64,000 nt of DNA from JBOGOC01 sp050747525 (GTDB taxonomy: Bacteria > Acidobacteriota > Polarisedimenticolia > JACPZX01 > DASXTC01): positions 1 to 64,000 of the forward strand of contig JBOGOC010000063.1 of the NCBI GenBank assembly GCA_050747525.1, read 5' to 3'. This document shows positions 55,520-63,690 of the stretch, in pieces. The position numbers and the translations under genes are program-made. Each line of letters begins with the position of its first letter. Positions within the stretch are counted from its first letter, which is position 1. The notes beneath the pieces were generated by a model. It did not search any database. It saw only the letters and a list, made by a program, of their open reading frames with translations, and was not told where the DNA came from.

Positions 55520-56413
55520 TCAAGATCCTGCCCGCCAGCTTTCCAGAAGCCGCGCCACCTCTTCCATCCCGTCAATCAACCTGGGTCCCGGATGCTGGAT
55601 GGCGTCGGAAATCACCCTGACTTTCCCTTCACGGGCGGCGGGGACCAGCCGCCAGGTCGGAGAGTCTGGCAGGGCCCTGGCCCACGCGGCATGAGCCGGC
55701 GTGGCCAGGATGAGATCCGGATTGAGCGCCACGACCTGCTCCAGGTCGATCTGATTCCAGCCCGAAGAGGCGCCCTGCGAGACCAGGTCGGCCCCGGCGA
55801 TCCGCAGGGCCTCTCCCACGAACGTCTCGGGTCCCGGCGCGATCAGTGGCTCCGGCTCGATGACGAACAGGACCCGGGGACGACGACGCGTCGCAGCCTC
55901 CTGCCGCACACGCGCCACGCGTTCGCGCAGCGACGCGCTGACCTTGAGGGCGGTGGCCTGGGAGCCGACGATGTCCCCCACTTTCTCCACGGACTGGAGA
56001 ATCTCTTCCAGCGACGAGGCCGCGAGCGTGTACACCGGTATCCCCAGCTTCTCGATCCGCTCCGCGTCCTCGCGGTAGTTGCCGGCCGTGCTGGCGATGG
56101 CCAGCTGCGGCTTCAGGGAGGCGAGGCGCTCCAGATCGGGATGGATGAGCCCCCCCACCCGGGGGAGCGAGCGGGCCTCGGGTGGGTTGTCGCAGAAGTC
56201 GGTCACTCCCACGACGCGGTCGCCCGCCCCCACCGCGAACAGGATCTCGGTCACCGAGGGAGCCAGCGAGACGATGCGGGAGGGCAGTGCCGGAAGGGTG
56301 ACCTGGCGGCCCACCCCGTCGCGCACGGTGCGCGCGGGATCCGGGCCTTGTGAAGACGCGGGCTGAGACACGACGAAGGCAACAGCCGCAACCAAAGCTG
56401 CCAGGACTCTCAT
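55520..56413 (-). CDS. Periplasmic binding protein, BtuF/FhuD-like
   Basis: The 297-residue product has a signal peptide (VLAALVAAVAFVVSQPASSQ) and the class III binding-protein fold: DGVGRQVTLPALPSRIVSLA, PSVTEILFAVGAGDRVVGVT, FCDNPPEA, and a mid-protein helix linking two lobes. Such proteins deliver cobalamin or ferric siderophores to ABC importers. The CDNPPEA segment leans toward the cobalamin-type group, but no transporter subunits lie beside it. Start at MRVLAAL, not the longer open frame upstream, which would lose the signal peptide. Confidence 0.85.
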   Translation of the reverse strand: MRVLAALVAAVAFVVSQPASSQGPDPARTVRDGVGRQVTLPALPSRIVSLAPSVTEILFAVGAGDRVVGVTDFCDNPPEARSLPRVGGLIHPDLERLASLKPQLAIASTAGNYREDAERIEKLGIPVYTLAASSLEEILQSVEKVGDIVGSQATALKVSASLRERVARVRQEAATRRRPRVLFVIEPEPLIAPGPETFVGEALRIAGADLVSQGASSGWNQIDLEQVVALNPDLILATPAHAAWARALPDSPTWRLVPAAREGKVRVISDAIQHPGPRLIDGMEEVARLLESWRAGS

Positions 56414-56433
56414 GGCCTTCAGGATCGCGCGCC

Positions 56434-56462
56434 TTGCCCCTCGCTTCAAGGGGCCATAGATT
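56434..56462 (+). promoter_or_regulatory. Promoter for the exported coiled-coil protein
   Basis: TTGCCC (56434-56439) and TAGATT (56457-56462) are spaced by 17 bases. The start point near 56469 is about 24 bases before the ATG and leaves room for AAAGGAGG. Confidence 0.55.
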
Positions 56463-56492
56463 CGCCAGGCCCGACCGCGAAAGGAGGCCCGC

Positions 56493-57185
56493 ATGACAAA
56501 AGACAGACGACGCTGGCTCAGAATCGCCGGGGCCGCTCTGGCGGCCGGAGCGGCGCTGCTCCTGACCACCCCGGGAGCCGGCGCGTACACGCTGATCACA
56601 CGTGATGGGCACCGCATCGAATCGACCCAGAAGCCGGAGGTGAAGGGAACGCAGGTGCTCGTGCGCCTGGCTCCTCATGGACGCCTGGCCATGGTCCAGG
56701 AGAGCCTGATCGACTGGGCGCGCACGCAGGCGGCCAACCCGGCTCCCCGGCGCATGACCGTGCCGTCCGATGCCAAGCTCGTGGAAGGCGGCCCCGTCAT
56801 CAAGAAGACGATTGTGGGCGACGGGGGTGAGCGTCCCGCCGAGCAGCCTGGTGAGGCGCCCAAGGAAGCCAAGGATGCCGCTTCCACGGAGCGCAAGCAG
56901 CCCAGCCCGCACGACGAGGAGGCCATCCTGGCCCTCAGGAAGGAGCATTCCGACGTGAAGGCTCAGCTCGAGACGGCGCGCGCCAGGAAGGACGCTCTCG
57001 AGAAGGAGCTGGCAGGACTCAAGTCGCGCCAGGCGGAGTTCGCCTCGGATGCCACCGAAGGCCAGCGCCGCATCCGCGAGCTGGAGGGGATACTTCCCAT
57101 CGAGCGCGAGGCGGTCTCCTCTCTGGAGAAGCGCCTGGACGAGATCCGCTCCGAGATCGTAGAGAAGGGCGGAAAGGTCAACTGA
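56493..57185 (+). CDS. Exported coiled-coil protein of unknown function
   Basis: The 230-residue product has an N-terminal signal or membrane anchor (RRRWLRIAGAALAAGAALLL). A small beta-rich segment follows (YTLITRDGHRIESTQKPEVK at 32-51, 20 residues), resembling SH3-like RDGxxI modules, then a low-complexity Pro/Glu/Lys linker. Residues 140-228 are strongly heptad-like helical (LEKELAGLKSRQAEF, IEREAVSSLEKRLDEIRSEI). AAAGGAGG lies before the ATG. The role is probably structural in the periplasm; I recognise no named family. Confidence 0.75.
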   Translation: MTKDRRRWLRIAGAALAAGAALLLTTPGAGAYTLITRDGHRIESTQKPEVKGTQVLVRLAPHGRLAMVQESLIDWARTQAANPAPRRMTVPSDAKLVEGGPVIKKTIVGDGGERPAEQPGEAPKEAKDAASTERKQPSPHDEEAILALRKEHSDVKAQLETARARKDALEKELAGLKSRQAEFASDATEGQRRIRELEGILPIEREAVSSLEKRLDEIRSEIVEKGGKVN

Positions 57186-57225
57186 CCCGGTGTTCCGGGC
57201 CGCCCGGCGAGGGCGGCCCGGACCC

Positions 57226-58482
57226 TCAACCTCTGAAGATGGTCACCACCGCCGTCCGGTCGTCGCCGCCCATGTTGGCAGCCAGACAGATGCGCGGCGG
57301 GCGCGGGACCTGGTAGTCTCCGGCCATCCCCTTCATCTGCCGGTAGATCTCGACGGCCTGCTTCACGCCGGTCGCCCCCACGGGGTGGCCGAAGGCCATC
57401 AGGCCGCCACCCGTGTTCACCGGCAGCCTGCCATCCAGCATGACGGTGCCGTCCTTCACCAGGCGCACCCCCTGGCCGGGGCCGGCGAAGCCCAGCGCCT
57501 CGTACATCTGAATCTCGGCGATGCTGAAGCAGTCGTGCACCTCGGCCAGCTGCACTTCGGAGGGATCGACCCCGGCGTTGCGATACGCCTCGCGGGCCGC
57601 GGCGGCAGTCGTCCCCAGCGAGGTGAAGCTGCGGTCGCCGTCGAGCGGCGCGGTGGCGTGGCCGTAGGCGGCGATCTCCACGGCGCTGTCCTTCTTCTTT
57701 CCGAGCATGGAGAGGCCCCGCTCGGACATCAGCACGGCCGCCGACGCGCCGTCGCTCACCTGGGAGCAGTCGCTCACCTTCAGCCACTCCTTCAGCTCGG
57801 GGTTCTCCAGGAACTGTGGATTGGCGTCTGAAGCGGTCCGGGCCTGCTGCAGCGTCATGCGGAACGCCCGCATGTGCGCGTAGGGGTTGCGCGACGCGTT
57901 GTCGTAGGCCTTCACCACCACCGTCGCGATGTCGTCCAGGGAGACGCCGTACGACTGGCAGTAGGCCTTCATCCGCCGGGCGAACATGGCGGGGAAGGTG
58001 AAGGGATCGATCGCGCGCTCGGTCGCGTAGTGCGCCGCGCGCGCCAATGCATCGGCGCCGTCGCGCGCCGACAGGGTGGTCTGCACCTCCACGCCCGTCA
58101 CCAGCACGACGTCGTAGCCCGCGGCCACCGCGTCGATGCCCGCCACCAGGGCGAGCCCCCCAGAAGCGCACGCTCCCTCCACGCGGGTGAACGGCTTCAG
58201 GGCGAAGGAGGGGTGCGCCCCCGCCAGCAGAGCGTTGAGATGCCCCTGCTGGACGAAGATCTCGCCGGTGAAGTTGCCCACGAACCCCTTCTGCACCGTC
58301 TCGGGAGGGACACCCGTGCGCTCCAGCGCGGAGAGGGTGGCGCGATGCAGGTGCTGCCCGATGGTGGGGTTGGCGCGCTTCCCGAAGTCAGGATGCCCCT
58401 TCCAGATGAAGTCGGGATGGTGCTTGCCGATGAACGGGGTATGATCTCCACCCACCAGATAGACAGGACGGGTCGGCTTCAT
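57226..58482 (-). CDS. Thiolase, SCP2/acetyl-CoA acetyltransferase type
   Basis: The 418-residue product has the acylated Cys105 in RVEGACASGGLALVAG, the VHDCFSIAE segment (HxCF-type) and the C-terminal GGGLMAFGHPVGATG with the catalytic His. A C-terminal second Cys of classic thiolases is replaced by an ANMGGDD region, as in SCP2-type thiolases. Activity would be acyl-CoA condensation or thiolysis, but SCP2-type members vary. The start follows the asparaginase-family gene by 4 bases, suggesting co-transcription. Confidence 0.88.
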   Translation of the reverse strand: MKPTRPVYLVGGDHTPFIGKHHPDFIWKGHPDFGKRANPTIGQHLHRATLSALERTGVPPETVQKGFVGNFTGEIFVQQGHLNALLAGAHPSFALKPFTRVEGACASGGLALVAGIDAVAAGYDVVLVTGVEVQTTLSARDGADALARAAHYATERAIDPFTFPAMFARRMKAYCQSYGVSLDDIATVVVKAYDNASRNPYAHMRAFRMTLQQARTASDANPQFLENPELKEWLKVSDCSQVSDGASAAVLMSERGLSMLGKKKDSAVEIAAYGHATAPLDGDRSFTSLGTTAAAAREAYRNAGVDPSEVQLAEVHDCFSIAEIQMYEALGFAGPGQGVRLVKDGTVMLDGRLPVNTGGGLMAFGHPVGATGVKQAVEIYRQMKGMAGDYQVPRPPRICLAANMGGDDRTAVVTIFRG

Positions 58483-58486
58483 GGCG

Positions 58487-59539
58487 TCATGATACCGCAT
58501 CCTGCCTGCGGTACAGCCAGGCCCCCTCCAGAACCCGCACCTGCCGGCCGTCGTGCACCGTGTAGGAGCCCCCGCCGTAGATGGACGCCATGGCATGGCG
58601 GCCCTTCTTGTCCAGGACGTAGAACGAGACGTTGAAGTCGGGGCGCCCCTGGGCGTTGCGAAGCCGCGGAAGCTTCGTGTGGTCCACGATCCATTCCAGG
58701 ACCTTCAGCGCGGCCTGGTCGGGAGGCATCCCGCGCCGCAGGTTCTCCACCACCGAATGGCTTCCGGCCGAGAGGATCACCGCCTCGCCCCGCCCTACCG
58801 AGCCGCACGACCCGAAGTCGTTGTCGGTGTAGAGGCCGCATCCGATCAGAGGGGAGTCTCCCACGCGCCCCGGCAGCTTGAAGGCCAGGCCCGAGGTGCT
58901 GGTGCACCCCGAAAGGTTGCCGGCCGCGTCCATGGCGCTGCAGTGGATGGTGCCCTGCACCTTGAAGTACTCGCGCACCTCCTTCGACCATTCCTGCTGG
59001 GGCGGCGGGATCCAGTCGTCCGTGTCCGAGAGAGTCTGCTTCCAGTGCAGCCAGATGCGGCGCGACTTCTCGGTGAGCAGGTTCTCCTCGACGAACCCCT
59101 GCGCCCGCGCGAACTCCAGCGCCCCTTCCCCCACGAGCAGGACGTGATCGGTCTGCTGCATCACCAGGCGCGCGACCCGCGACGGGTACTTGATCCCCCT
59201 GAGGGAGGCCACCGCGCCCCCCGTTCCGGTCGGCCCGTGCATCACCGAGGCGTCCAGCTCGACCACCCCGCGCTCGTTGGGCAGCCCCCCGTAGCCCACG
59301 GTGATGTCCTCGGGGTCCTCTTCCACCAGGTTCACCCCCGCGACGACGGCATCCAGCGCATCGGCGCCTTCCTTGAGGTGTTTCATGACCATCTCGGCGC
59401 ACGGTGTCTTGTCCTTGCTCACGATGACGATCGGGCCCGACCCAACCTGCGCGGGGGCGGTCTGCGCCAGCCTCCCCGCCGAGAGCGCCAGCGCTCCCGC
59501 GCCGATCCCCGCGCACTGCACGAAACGACGTCGCTTCAT
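58487..59539 (-). CDS. N4-(beta-N-acetylglucosaminyl)-L-asparaginase family protein, Tat-exported
   Basis: The 350-residue Ntn-hydrolase has an N-terminal twin-arginine-type signal (KRRRFVQCAGIGAGALALS). The precursor is autocleaved before a Thr; the candidate is Thr197 in VQGTIHCSAMDAAGNLSG. The upstream VGYGGLPNERGVVELDASVM and the downstream GDSPLIGCGLYTDNDFGSCG are landmarks of the glycosylasparaginase branch. It would release GlcNAc-linked Asn in the periplasm. It is transcribed with the thiolase gene. Confidence 0.88.
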   Translation of the reverse strand: MKRRRFVQCAGIGAGALALSAGRLAQTAPAQVGSGPIVIVSKDKTPCAEMVMKHLKEGADALDAVVAGVNLVEEDPEDITVGYGGLPNERGVVELDASVMHGPTGTGGAVASLRGIKYPSRVARLVMQQTDHVLLVGEGALEFARAQGFVEENLLTEKSRRIWLHWKQTLSDTDDWIPPPQQEWSKEVREYFKVQGTIHCSAMDAAGNLSGCTSTSGLAFKLPGRVGDSPLIGCGLYTDNDFGSCGSVGRGEAVILSAGSHSVVENLRRGMPPDQAALKVLEWIVDHTKLPRLRNAQGRPDFNVSFYVLDKKGRHAMASIYGGGSYTVHDGRQVRVLEGAWLYRRQDAVS

Positions 59540-59593
59540 GTGTGGTCCTCCACGATGCGCGCCATTGTACTCATGACGCCGCCTGGAGGCGGC

Positions 59594-59599
59594 TATAAT
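59594..59599 (+). promoter_or_regulatory. Perfect -10 box upstream of the alkaline phosphatase gene
   Basis: TATAAT is an exact consensus -10. The -35 at 17 bases is TCATGA, a poor match, so activation by another factor is possible. The start point would be near 59606, about 30 bases before the ATG. No clear pho box was seen. Confidence 0.5.
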
Positions 59600-59636
59600 C
59601 GCGTGCCGCGGCTGCCGTGATCACAGGGGAGACGAC

Positions 59637-61121
59637 ATGCGGAGAGGGATGAGGGGGCTGATCGCAGGGTTGACCTGTGCGGCCGCATGCGCCGTGTGGC
59701 TCGGTGCGGCGGAGCCGCTGGTCGATCCACGGACGCCGTCCGACTGGTTCGCGCAGGGACTGGAGGCGGCCCGGAAGGCCGCCGAGGGGGCCCGCGTGAA
59801 GCGGCCCGCCAGGAACGTCATCCTCTTCGTGGGCGACGGGATGAGCCTCACCACCGTGGTGGCGGCCCGCATCCTCGAAGGGCAGCGCGCCGGCTCTCCG
59901 GGAGAGGAGCACCTGCTGGCGTTCGAGAAGCTTCCCTTTTCGGCGCTGGCCAGGACCTATGCGATCGACGCTCAGGTAGCCGACTCGGCCGCCACGATGA
60001 CGGCCATGGTGACGGGGGTCAAGACCCTCAATGGCGCACTTTCCATGAGCTCCGACGCACGGCCGCTCACCACCCTGCTGGAGATCTTCGAGAAGGAAGG
60101 ACGCAGCACGGGCGTGGTCACCACCACCCGGCTCACGCACGCCACGCCGGCCGCCTGCTACGCGCACATCGCAGGACGGGAGGCGGAGTCGGACGCCGGG
60201 CTTTCCGACGAGGACCGCGCCGCAGGGGTCCCGGACATCGCGCGCCAGCTCGTGGAGTGGGGGAGCCGGCCAGGCGACGGCCTCGAGGTGGCGATGGGAG
60301 GAGGGAGAGGCAACTTCCTCCCGCAGCAGGAGGCCGATCCGGAGAGCGGCTCGCCAGGGCGCCGGAGCGACGGAAGGAACCTGGCGCAGGAATGGGCGCG
60401 CCTGCCGCGCTCCGCGTACGTCTGGAACACCGCGGGGCTGGACGCGCTCGATCTCTCGAAGATCGACCATCTGCTGGGACTCTTCGAGCCCTCCCACATG
60501 GGCTACGAGACGAGCCGGGCCTCGGACCGTGGCGGAGAGCCCTCCCTGGCCCGGATGACGGAGCGCGCCCTGGACATCCTCCAGCGCAACAAGCGCGGGT
60601 ACTTCCTCATGGTGGAAGGGGGGCGCATCGATCACGCGCATCATGATGGAAACGCCTACCGGGCGCTCGACGAAACGATCGCGTTCGCCGCCGCTGTGGA
60701 GGTGGCCCGCCGCAGGGTGAGCGAGAAAGACACCCTGCTGGTGGTCACCGCGGATCACGGCCACGTGCTCACGTTCGCCGGCTACTCGGCGCGCGGCAAT
60801 CCCATCCTCGGGCTGACAGGCTCTCCGAGTGATCCGCGCGAGACGCTCGACGGGCGTCACTACACCACGCTCGGATACGCGAATGGCCCGGGGGCCATCA
60901 AAGGTGAGCGCCCGGATCTCCGCGACACCGACACGACGGCGCGGGACTATCTGCAGCAGGCCACCGTGCCGCTGGAGTCCGAGACCCACAGCGGCGACGA
61001 CGTGCCGGTCTACGCGGGCGGGGCGAGAGCGGCCCTTTTCCACGGCGTCATCGAGCAGAACGTGATCTTCCACCTGATCGTGGAGGCCGCCGGGCTGAAG
61101 GCGTCGCCGCCAGGGCGCTGA
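59637..61121 (+). CDS. Alkaline phosphatase, PhoA family
   Basis: The 494-residue product has a signal peptide (MRGLIAGLTCAAACAVWLGA, 20 residues), the metal site ILFVGDGMSLTTV, nucleophile Ser in VADSAATMTAM, THATPAACYAH, IDHAHHDGN, TADHGH and the C-terminal ETHSGDDVPVYA zinc His. All ligands expected of a two-zinc phosphatase are present. It probably hydrolyses phosphomonoesters in the periplasm. GGGGAG-type purines precede the ATG. Confidence 0.94.
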   Translation: MRRGMRGLIAGLTCAAACAVWLGAAEPLVDPRTPSDWFAQGLEAARKAAEGARVKRPARNVILFVGDGMSLTTVVAARILEGQRAGSPGEEHLLAFEKLPFSALARTYAIDAQVADSAATMTAMVTGVKTLNGALSMSSDARPLTTLLEIFEKEGRSTGVVTTTRLTHATPAACYAHIAGREAESDAGLSDEDRAAGVPDIARQLVEWGSRPGDGLEVAMGGGRGNFLPQQEADPESGSPGRRSDGRNLAQEWARLPRSAYVWNTAGLDALDLSKIDHLLGLFEPSHMGYETSRASDRGGEPSLARMTERALDILQRNKRGYFLMVEGGRIDHAHHDGNAYRALDETIAFAAAVEVARRRVSEKDTLLVVTADHGHVLTFAGYSARGNPILGLTGSPSDPRETLDGRHYTTLGYANGPGAIKGERPDLRDTDTTARDYLQQATVPLESETHSGDDVPVYAGGARAALFHGVIEQNVIFHLIVEAAGLKASPPGR

Positions 61122-61146
61122 AGCGAAAAAGCCGCTCCGGGATCGG

Positions 61147-61419
61147 TCAGCGGCCGATGCAGGCCGCGCGGCCCGAGCTAGGCCGCCATCGGTCCCCGGA
61201 CGGATCGTATCGTCCTCCCTCCGAGCCGTTCCAGACGATCATCTCACGCCCGGTCCACACGGCCACGCTCAGATCCCACGTGCCGTCCCGGCCGGGCGCT
61301 CCTTGGAGAGAGATGGGTGTCCACTCATCGGTGAGCGGATCGTAACGATCTCCGGTGGAGCCCCCCACACCATCCCAGACGATCATCTCCCGGCCCGTCC
61401 AGATCGAGGCGTGCGCGCT
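61147..61419 (-). pseudogene. Kelch-repeat remnant
   Basis: Two adjacent kelch-type repeats are readable: TGREMIVWDG then DRYDPLTDEWTPIS, and TGREMIVWNG then GRYDPSGDRWRPSS, ending at a stop. A full beta-propeller needs six or seven repeats. The frame is open for a further roughly 33 codons upstream but loses kelch character there, and no start with a ribosome-binding site was found. I read it as the 3' end of a decayed kelch-repeat protein gene. Confidence 0.65.
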
Positions 61420-61576
61420 CCGTCTGCGAGGGCTTTGCGCGAAGGTGCCGTAGTGCGCTCGCAGGAAGGGTCTGAGCTGGAAGGGTGGCTGCCTGACTGC
61501 CCGCCAGGTCCAGCAGGATCAGCAGAGGCAGGGACGTCAGTGCTCGGTGAAGGCACCGCCCTGACAAGGGCCTTGT

Positions 61577-61605
61577 TTGCGAAGCCCGGCCGGCTCTTCT
61601 ACAGT
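61577..61605 (+). promoter_or_regulatory. Candidate promoter upstream of the structured element
   Basis: TTGCGA (61577-61582) and TACAGT (61600-61605) are spaced by 17 bases. Predicted start near 61612, nine bases before the long stem. Confidence 0.4.
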
Positions 61606-61620
61606 GTTCGTTAGAAGTTG

Positions 61621-61710
61621 AAAGGGATTTGCGGCGAATGGGAACTTCGAGATAGAGCCTGGAGAAATTCAGGCCAACTCAAAGAAAGCCTGTTCGTCGC
61701 AAATCTTTTT
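61621..61710 (+). ncRNA. Possible small structured RNA or small palindromic element
   Basis: Bases 61621-61638 pair with 61693-61710 over 18 positions, 14 as Watson-Crick and 4 as G-U pairs. The loop holds a second hairpin, GCCTG (61657-61661) with CAGGC (61670-61674). The right arm ends in TTTTT. The region has distinctly lower GC than its neighbours. With the promoter just upstream it could be a small RNA of about 100 bases; a miniature inverted-repeat element is the alternative. No ORF of note is inside. Confidence 0.45.
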
Positions 61711-61756
61711 CCGCGACTTCTTCCCCCACGATCACTTCCTGTGACATCATCGTCCC

Positions 61757-62611
61757 ATGAGGCACCGCGTCGTGACGATGGCCGTCCTGGCAGCCTGCGC
61801 ACTCGAGCCGGCCCGGGCGGCGGACCAGGCGAACACCTTCGTCCTGTCCGACGGGGTCCGCATGGCGTACGTGGTCAAGGGGACGGCCGAGCCCGCCCTC
61901 GTGTTCGTTCACTGCGGCAATTGCCGGATGGAGATATGGAGCGAGACCCTGGACTCCTTTGCCGGGGCGTTTCGCGTGGTGGCCATGGATCTGCCCGGTC
62001 ACGGACGGTCCACCTCGAAGCCCGAGCGCATGACCATCCCGGGCATGGGCGCGGCCGTGGCCGAGCTGGTGGAGCACCTGGGCCTGAAGAAGGTCGTGCT
62101 GGTTGGCAATTCCCTGGGCGGGCCGACCGCGCTGGCGGCGGCGAAGCGGCTGGGGAAGGAGCGCGTGGCCGGCGTGGTGGCCGTCGACACGCTGCAGAAC
62201 GTCGAGCTGGTGTGGCCCGAGGAGAGCTTTCGGAAGGTGCTGGAGGGATACCGTCAGGACTTCCAGGCGACCTGTAACGGGATGATGCTGGGGCTCCTGC
62301 CCACCGGCGCGTCCGACGCGGTGCGTGCCCGGATCGATCGCGACACCTGCGACGACGACCCGAAGGCGATGCTCGCCCTCATGGAAGCCTTCCGGTCCTT
62401 CGATCAGGCGGCCGCGATGCGTGATGCCGGGGTTCCCGTCCGGGCGATCAACTCGACGGCCTATCCAACATCCGTGGAGGTGAACCGCAGGTATTCCCCC
62501 ACCTTCGACGTCATCCTGATGGACGGAGTGGGACATTACCCCCAGGTGGAACGCCCCGAGGAGTTTCAGGCGAACCTGCGCCGTGTCGTGAAGGACCTGG
62601 CCGGCCGCTGA
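61757..62611 (+). CDS. Exported alpha/beta hydrolase
   Basis: The 284-residue product has a signal peptide (VVTMAVLAACALEPARAAD), the oxyanion-hole region VFVHCGNCRMEIW (HG-type loop written as HCGNC), the nucleophile elbow GNSLGG near residue 117, and the catalytic His in DGVGHYPQVERPEEF. AMDLPGHGRS is a further family landmark. Esterase, lactonase or epoxide-type activity cannot be separated. It is convergent with the defensin-like gene, 3 bases away. Confidence 0.86.
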   Translation: MRHRVVTMAVLAACALEPARAADQANTFVLSDGVRMAYVVKGTAEPALVFVHCGNCRMEIWSETLDSFAGAFRVVAMDLPGHGRSTSKPERMTIPGMGAAVAELVEHLGLKKVVLVGNSLGGPTALAAAKRLGKERVAGVVAVDTLQNVELVWPEESFRKVLEGYRQDFQATCNGMMLGLLPTGASDAVRARIDRDTCDDDPKAMLALMEAFRSFDQAAAMRDAGVPVRAINSTAYPTSVEVNRRYSPTFDVILMDGVGHYPQVERPEEFQANLRRVVKDLAGR

Positions 62612-62614
62612 TCC

Positions 62615-62869
62615 TCAGCGGCAGCTGCAGATGCGGATGGGGCAGTCGTTGTGAACGCACCGGCCCGTCCTGGGCCCGCCGCACGCGGCGTCGCAGTCGG
62701 AGTTCCTGAAACAGGGCGGTATGAGCAGGCAGCCAATCGCGTCGGGCTGGTCGATGCTCACGGGGGCGGTGGTGGGGACAGGCTGATCCAACGCCAGCGG
62801 CAGGGCGGCAACGCCTGCCAGCAGCAGGAACGCCACAGCGGCCTTTCTCATCAAGCTCGTATTGATCAT
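62615..62869 (-). CDS. Secreted defensin-like (CS-alpha-beta type) cysteine-rich peptide
   Basis: The 84-residue precursor has a signal peptide (LMRKAAVAFLLLAGVAALPL, 20 residues), a short Pro/Thr/Asp region, and a C-terminal domain with eight cysteines spaced 5-5-3-7-4-4-1. CDAAC (CX3C), TGRC (GXC) and CSC (CXC) occur in the order C, CX3C, GXC, CXC that defines the cysteine-stabilised alpha-beta fold of defensins. GGAGG lies seven bases before the ATG. Its own promoter lies just upstream. Function could be antimicrobial, inhibitory or structural; sequence does not say. Confidence 0.72.
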   Translation of the reverse strand: MINTSLMRKAAVAFLLLAGVAALPLALDQPVPTTAPVSIDQPDAIGCLLIPPCFRNSDCDAACGGPRTGRCVHNDCPIRICSCR

Positions 62870-62894
62870 GACGGTTCCTCCGTAGGTTTGACCC

Positions 62895-62924
62895 TTCATA
62901 ACCGATTCGCAACCCGGCAGTCAA
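62895..62924 (-). promoter_or_regulatory. Promoter of the defensin-like gene
   Basis: On the minus strand TTGACT (62919-62924) and TATGAA (62895-62900) are spaced by 18 bases, right after the stop of the upstream LytTR gene. The start point near 62888 gives a leader of about 19 bases with GGAGG. Confidence 0.55.
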
Positions 62925-62925
62925 G

Positions 62926-63690
62926 TCATTCCACGGAGTCACCCATCAGCCGGCGCAGGTTGCCCCGGTAGGTCCGCGTCAGGGTGAGCTCTTTGCCGCT
63001 CTTCAGGCTGACGATGTACTCACCGGTGAACCAGGGGCGCAGATCCTGGATGCACTCGATGTTCACGATGATGGAGCGGTGAATCCTCATGAAGCGGTCC
63101 GGATCGAGCCTGGCCTCGATGCCGTTCATGGTCTCCCTCACCCGGTGGGACTGGCCGGCACGGTGGAGCAGGACGTAGTTGCCCTCGGACTCGATCCATT
63201 CCACCTCGTCCATCGGGACGAGCGAGATGCGCCCCTCGCACCGGACGGGGAGGCGCCGCACTGCACGGCGCGGGGTTCCATGCCGCTCCGCTCTGTCCCA
63301 TTCCCGATCCGCGGCGATGCGCTGCCGGGCCGCGGCGACGGCCTCGAGGAACCGCGCTTCGCCGATGGGCTTCAGCAGATAGTCGAGAGCACGCGCCTCG
63401 AAGGCGCGCAGCGCGTACGAGTCGTACGCGGTCACGAAGATGGTCACGGGCAGGGCAACGCGGCGCGCCGCCAGGTCGGCCAGCATCTCGAACCCTCCCA
63501 TCTCCTGCATCTCGACGTCCAGGAAGAGAAGATCCGGGCGGCACGCCTCGATCACCTGCAGGGCGGCCTGGCCGTCCGCCGCGTCCCCGATCACCTCCAG
63601 GGCGGGTTCCAGGGCTGCGAGCGAGCGGATCGCCTCCACGGCAAGAGGCTCATCGTCGACGATGAGGCACCGAACCCTGTCGCCGCTCAC
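62926..63690 (-). CDS. LytTR-family response regulator
   Basis: The 254-residue product has a receiver domain (LIVDDEPLAVEAI, phospho-acceptor Asp58 in LLFLDVEMQEMGGF, Thr and Lys in VTAYDSYA and YLLKPIG). The C-terminal LytTR DNA-binding domain has VEWIESEGNYVLLH and FMRIHRSIIVNIECI. GTG start overlaps the histidine kinase stop as GTGA. LytTR regulators of this AlgR/LytR type bind direct repeats in promoters; the adjacent kinase is the likely phosphodonor. Target genes are not visible, although the defensin-like gene follows immediately. Confidence 0.93.
   Translation of the reverse strand: MSGDRVRCLIVDDEPLAVEAIRSLAALEPALEVIGDAADGQAALQVIEACRPDLLFLDVEMQEMGGFEMLADLAARRVALPVTIFVTAYDSYALRAFEARALDYLLKPIGEARFLEAVAAARQRIAADREWDRAERHGTPRRAVRRLPVRCEGRISLVPMDEVEWIESEGNYVLLHRAGQSHRVRETMNGIEARLDPDRFMRIHRSIIVNIECIQDLRPWFTGEYIVSLKSGKELTLTRTYRGNLRRLMGDSVE

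Noticed and set aside
61325..61567. 80-residue minus-strand ORF with an apparent signal-like N-terminus
   Set aside because: It lies in a different frame from the kelch repeats, has no ribosome-binding site, and most of it is out-of-frame kelch sequence.
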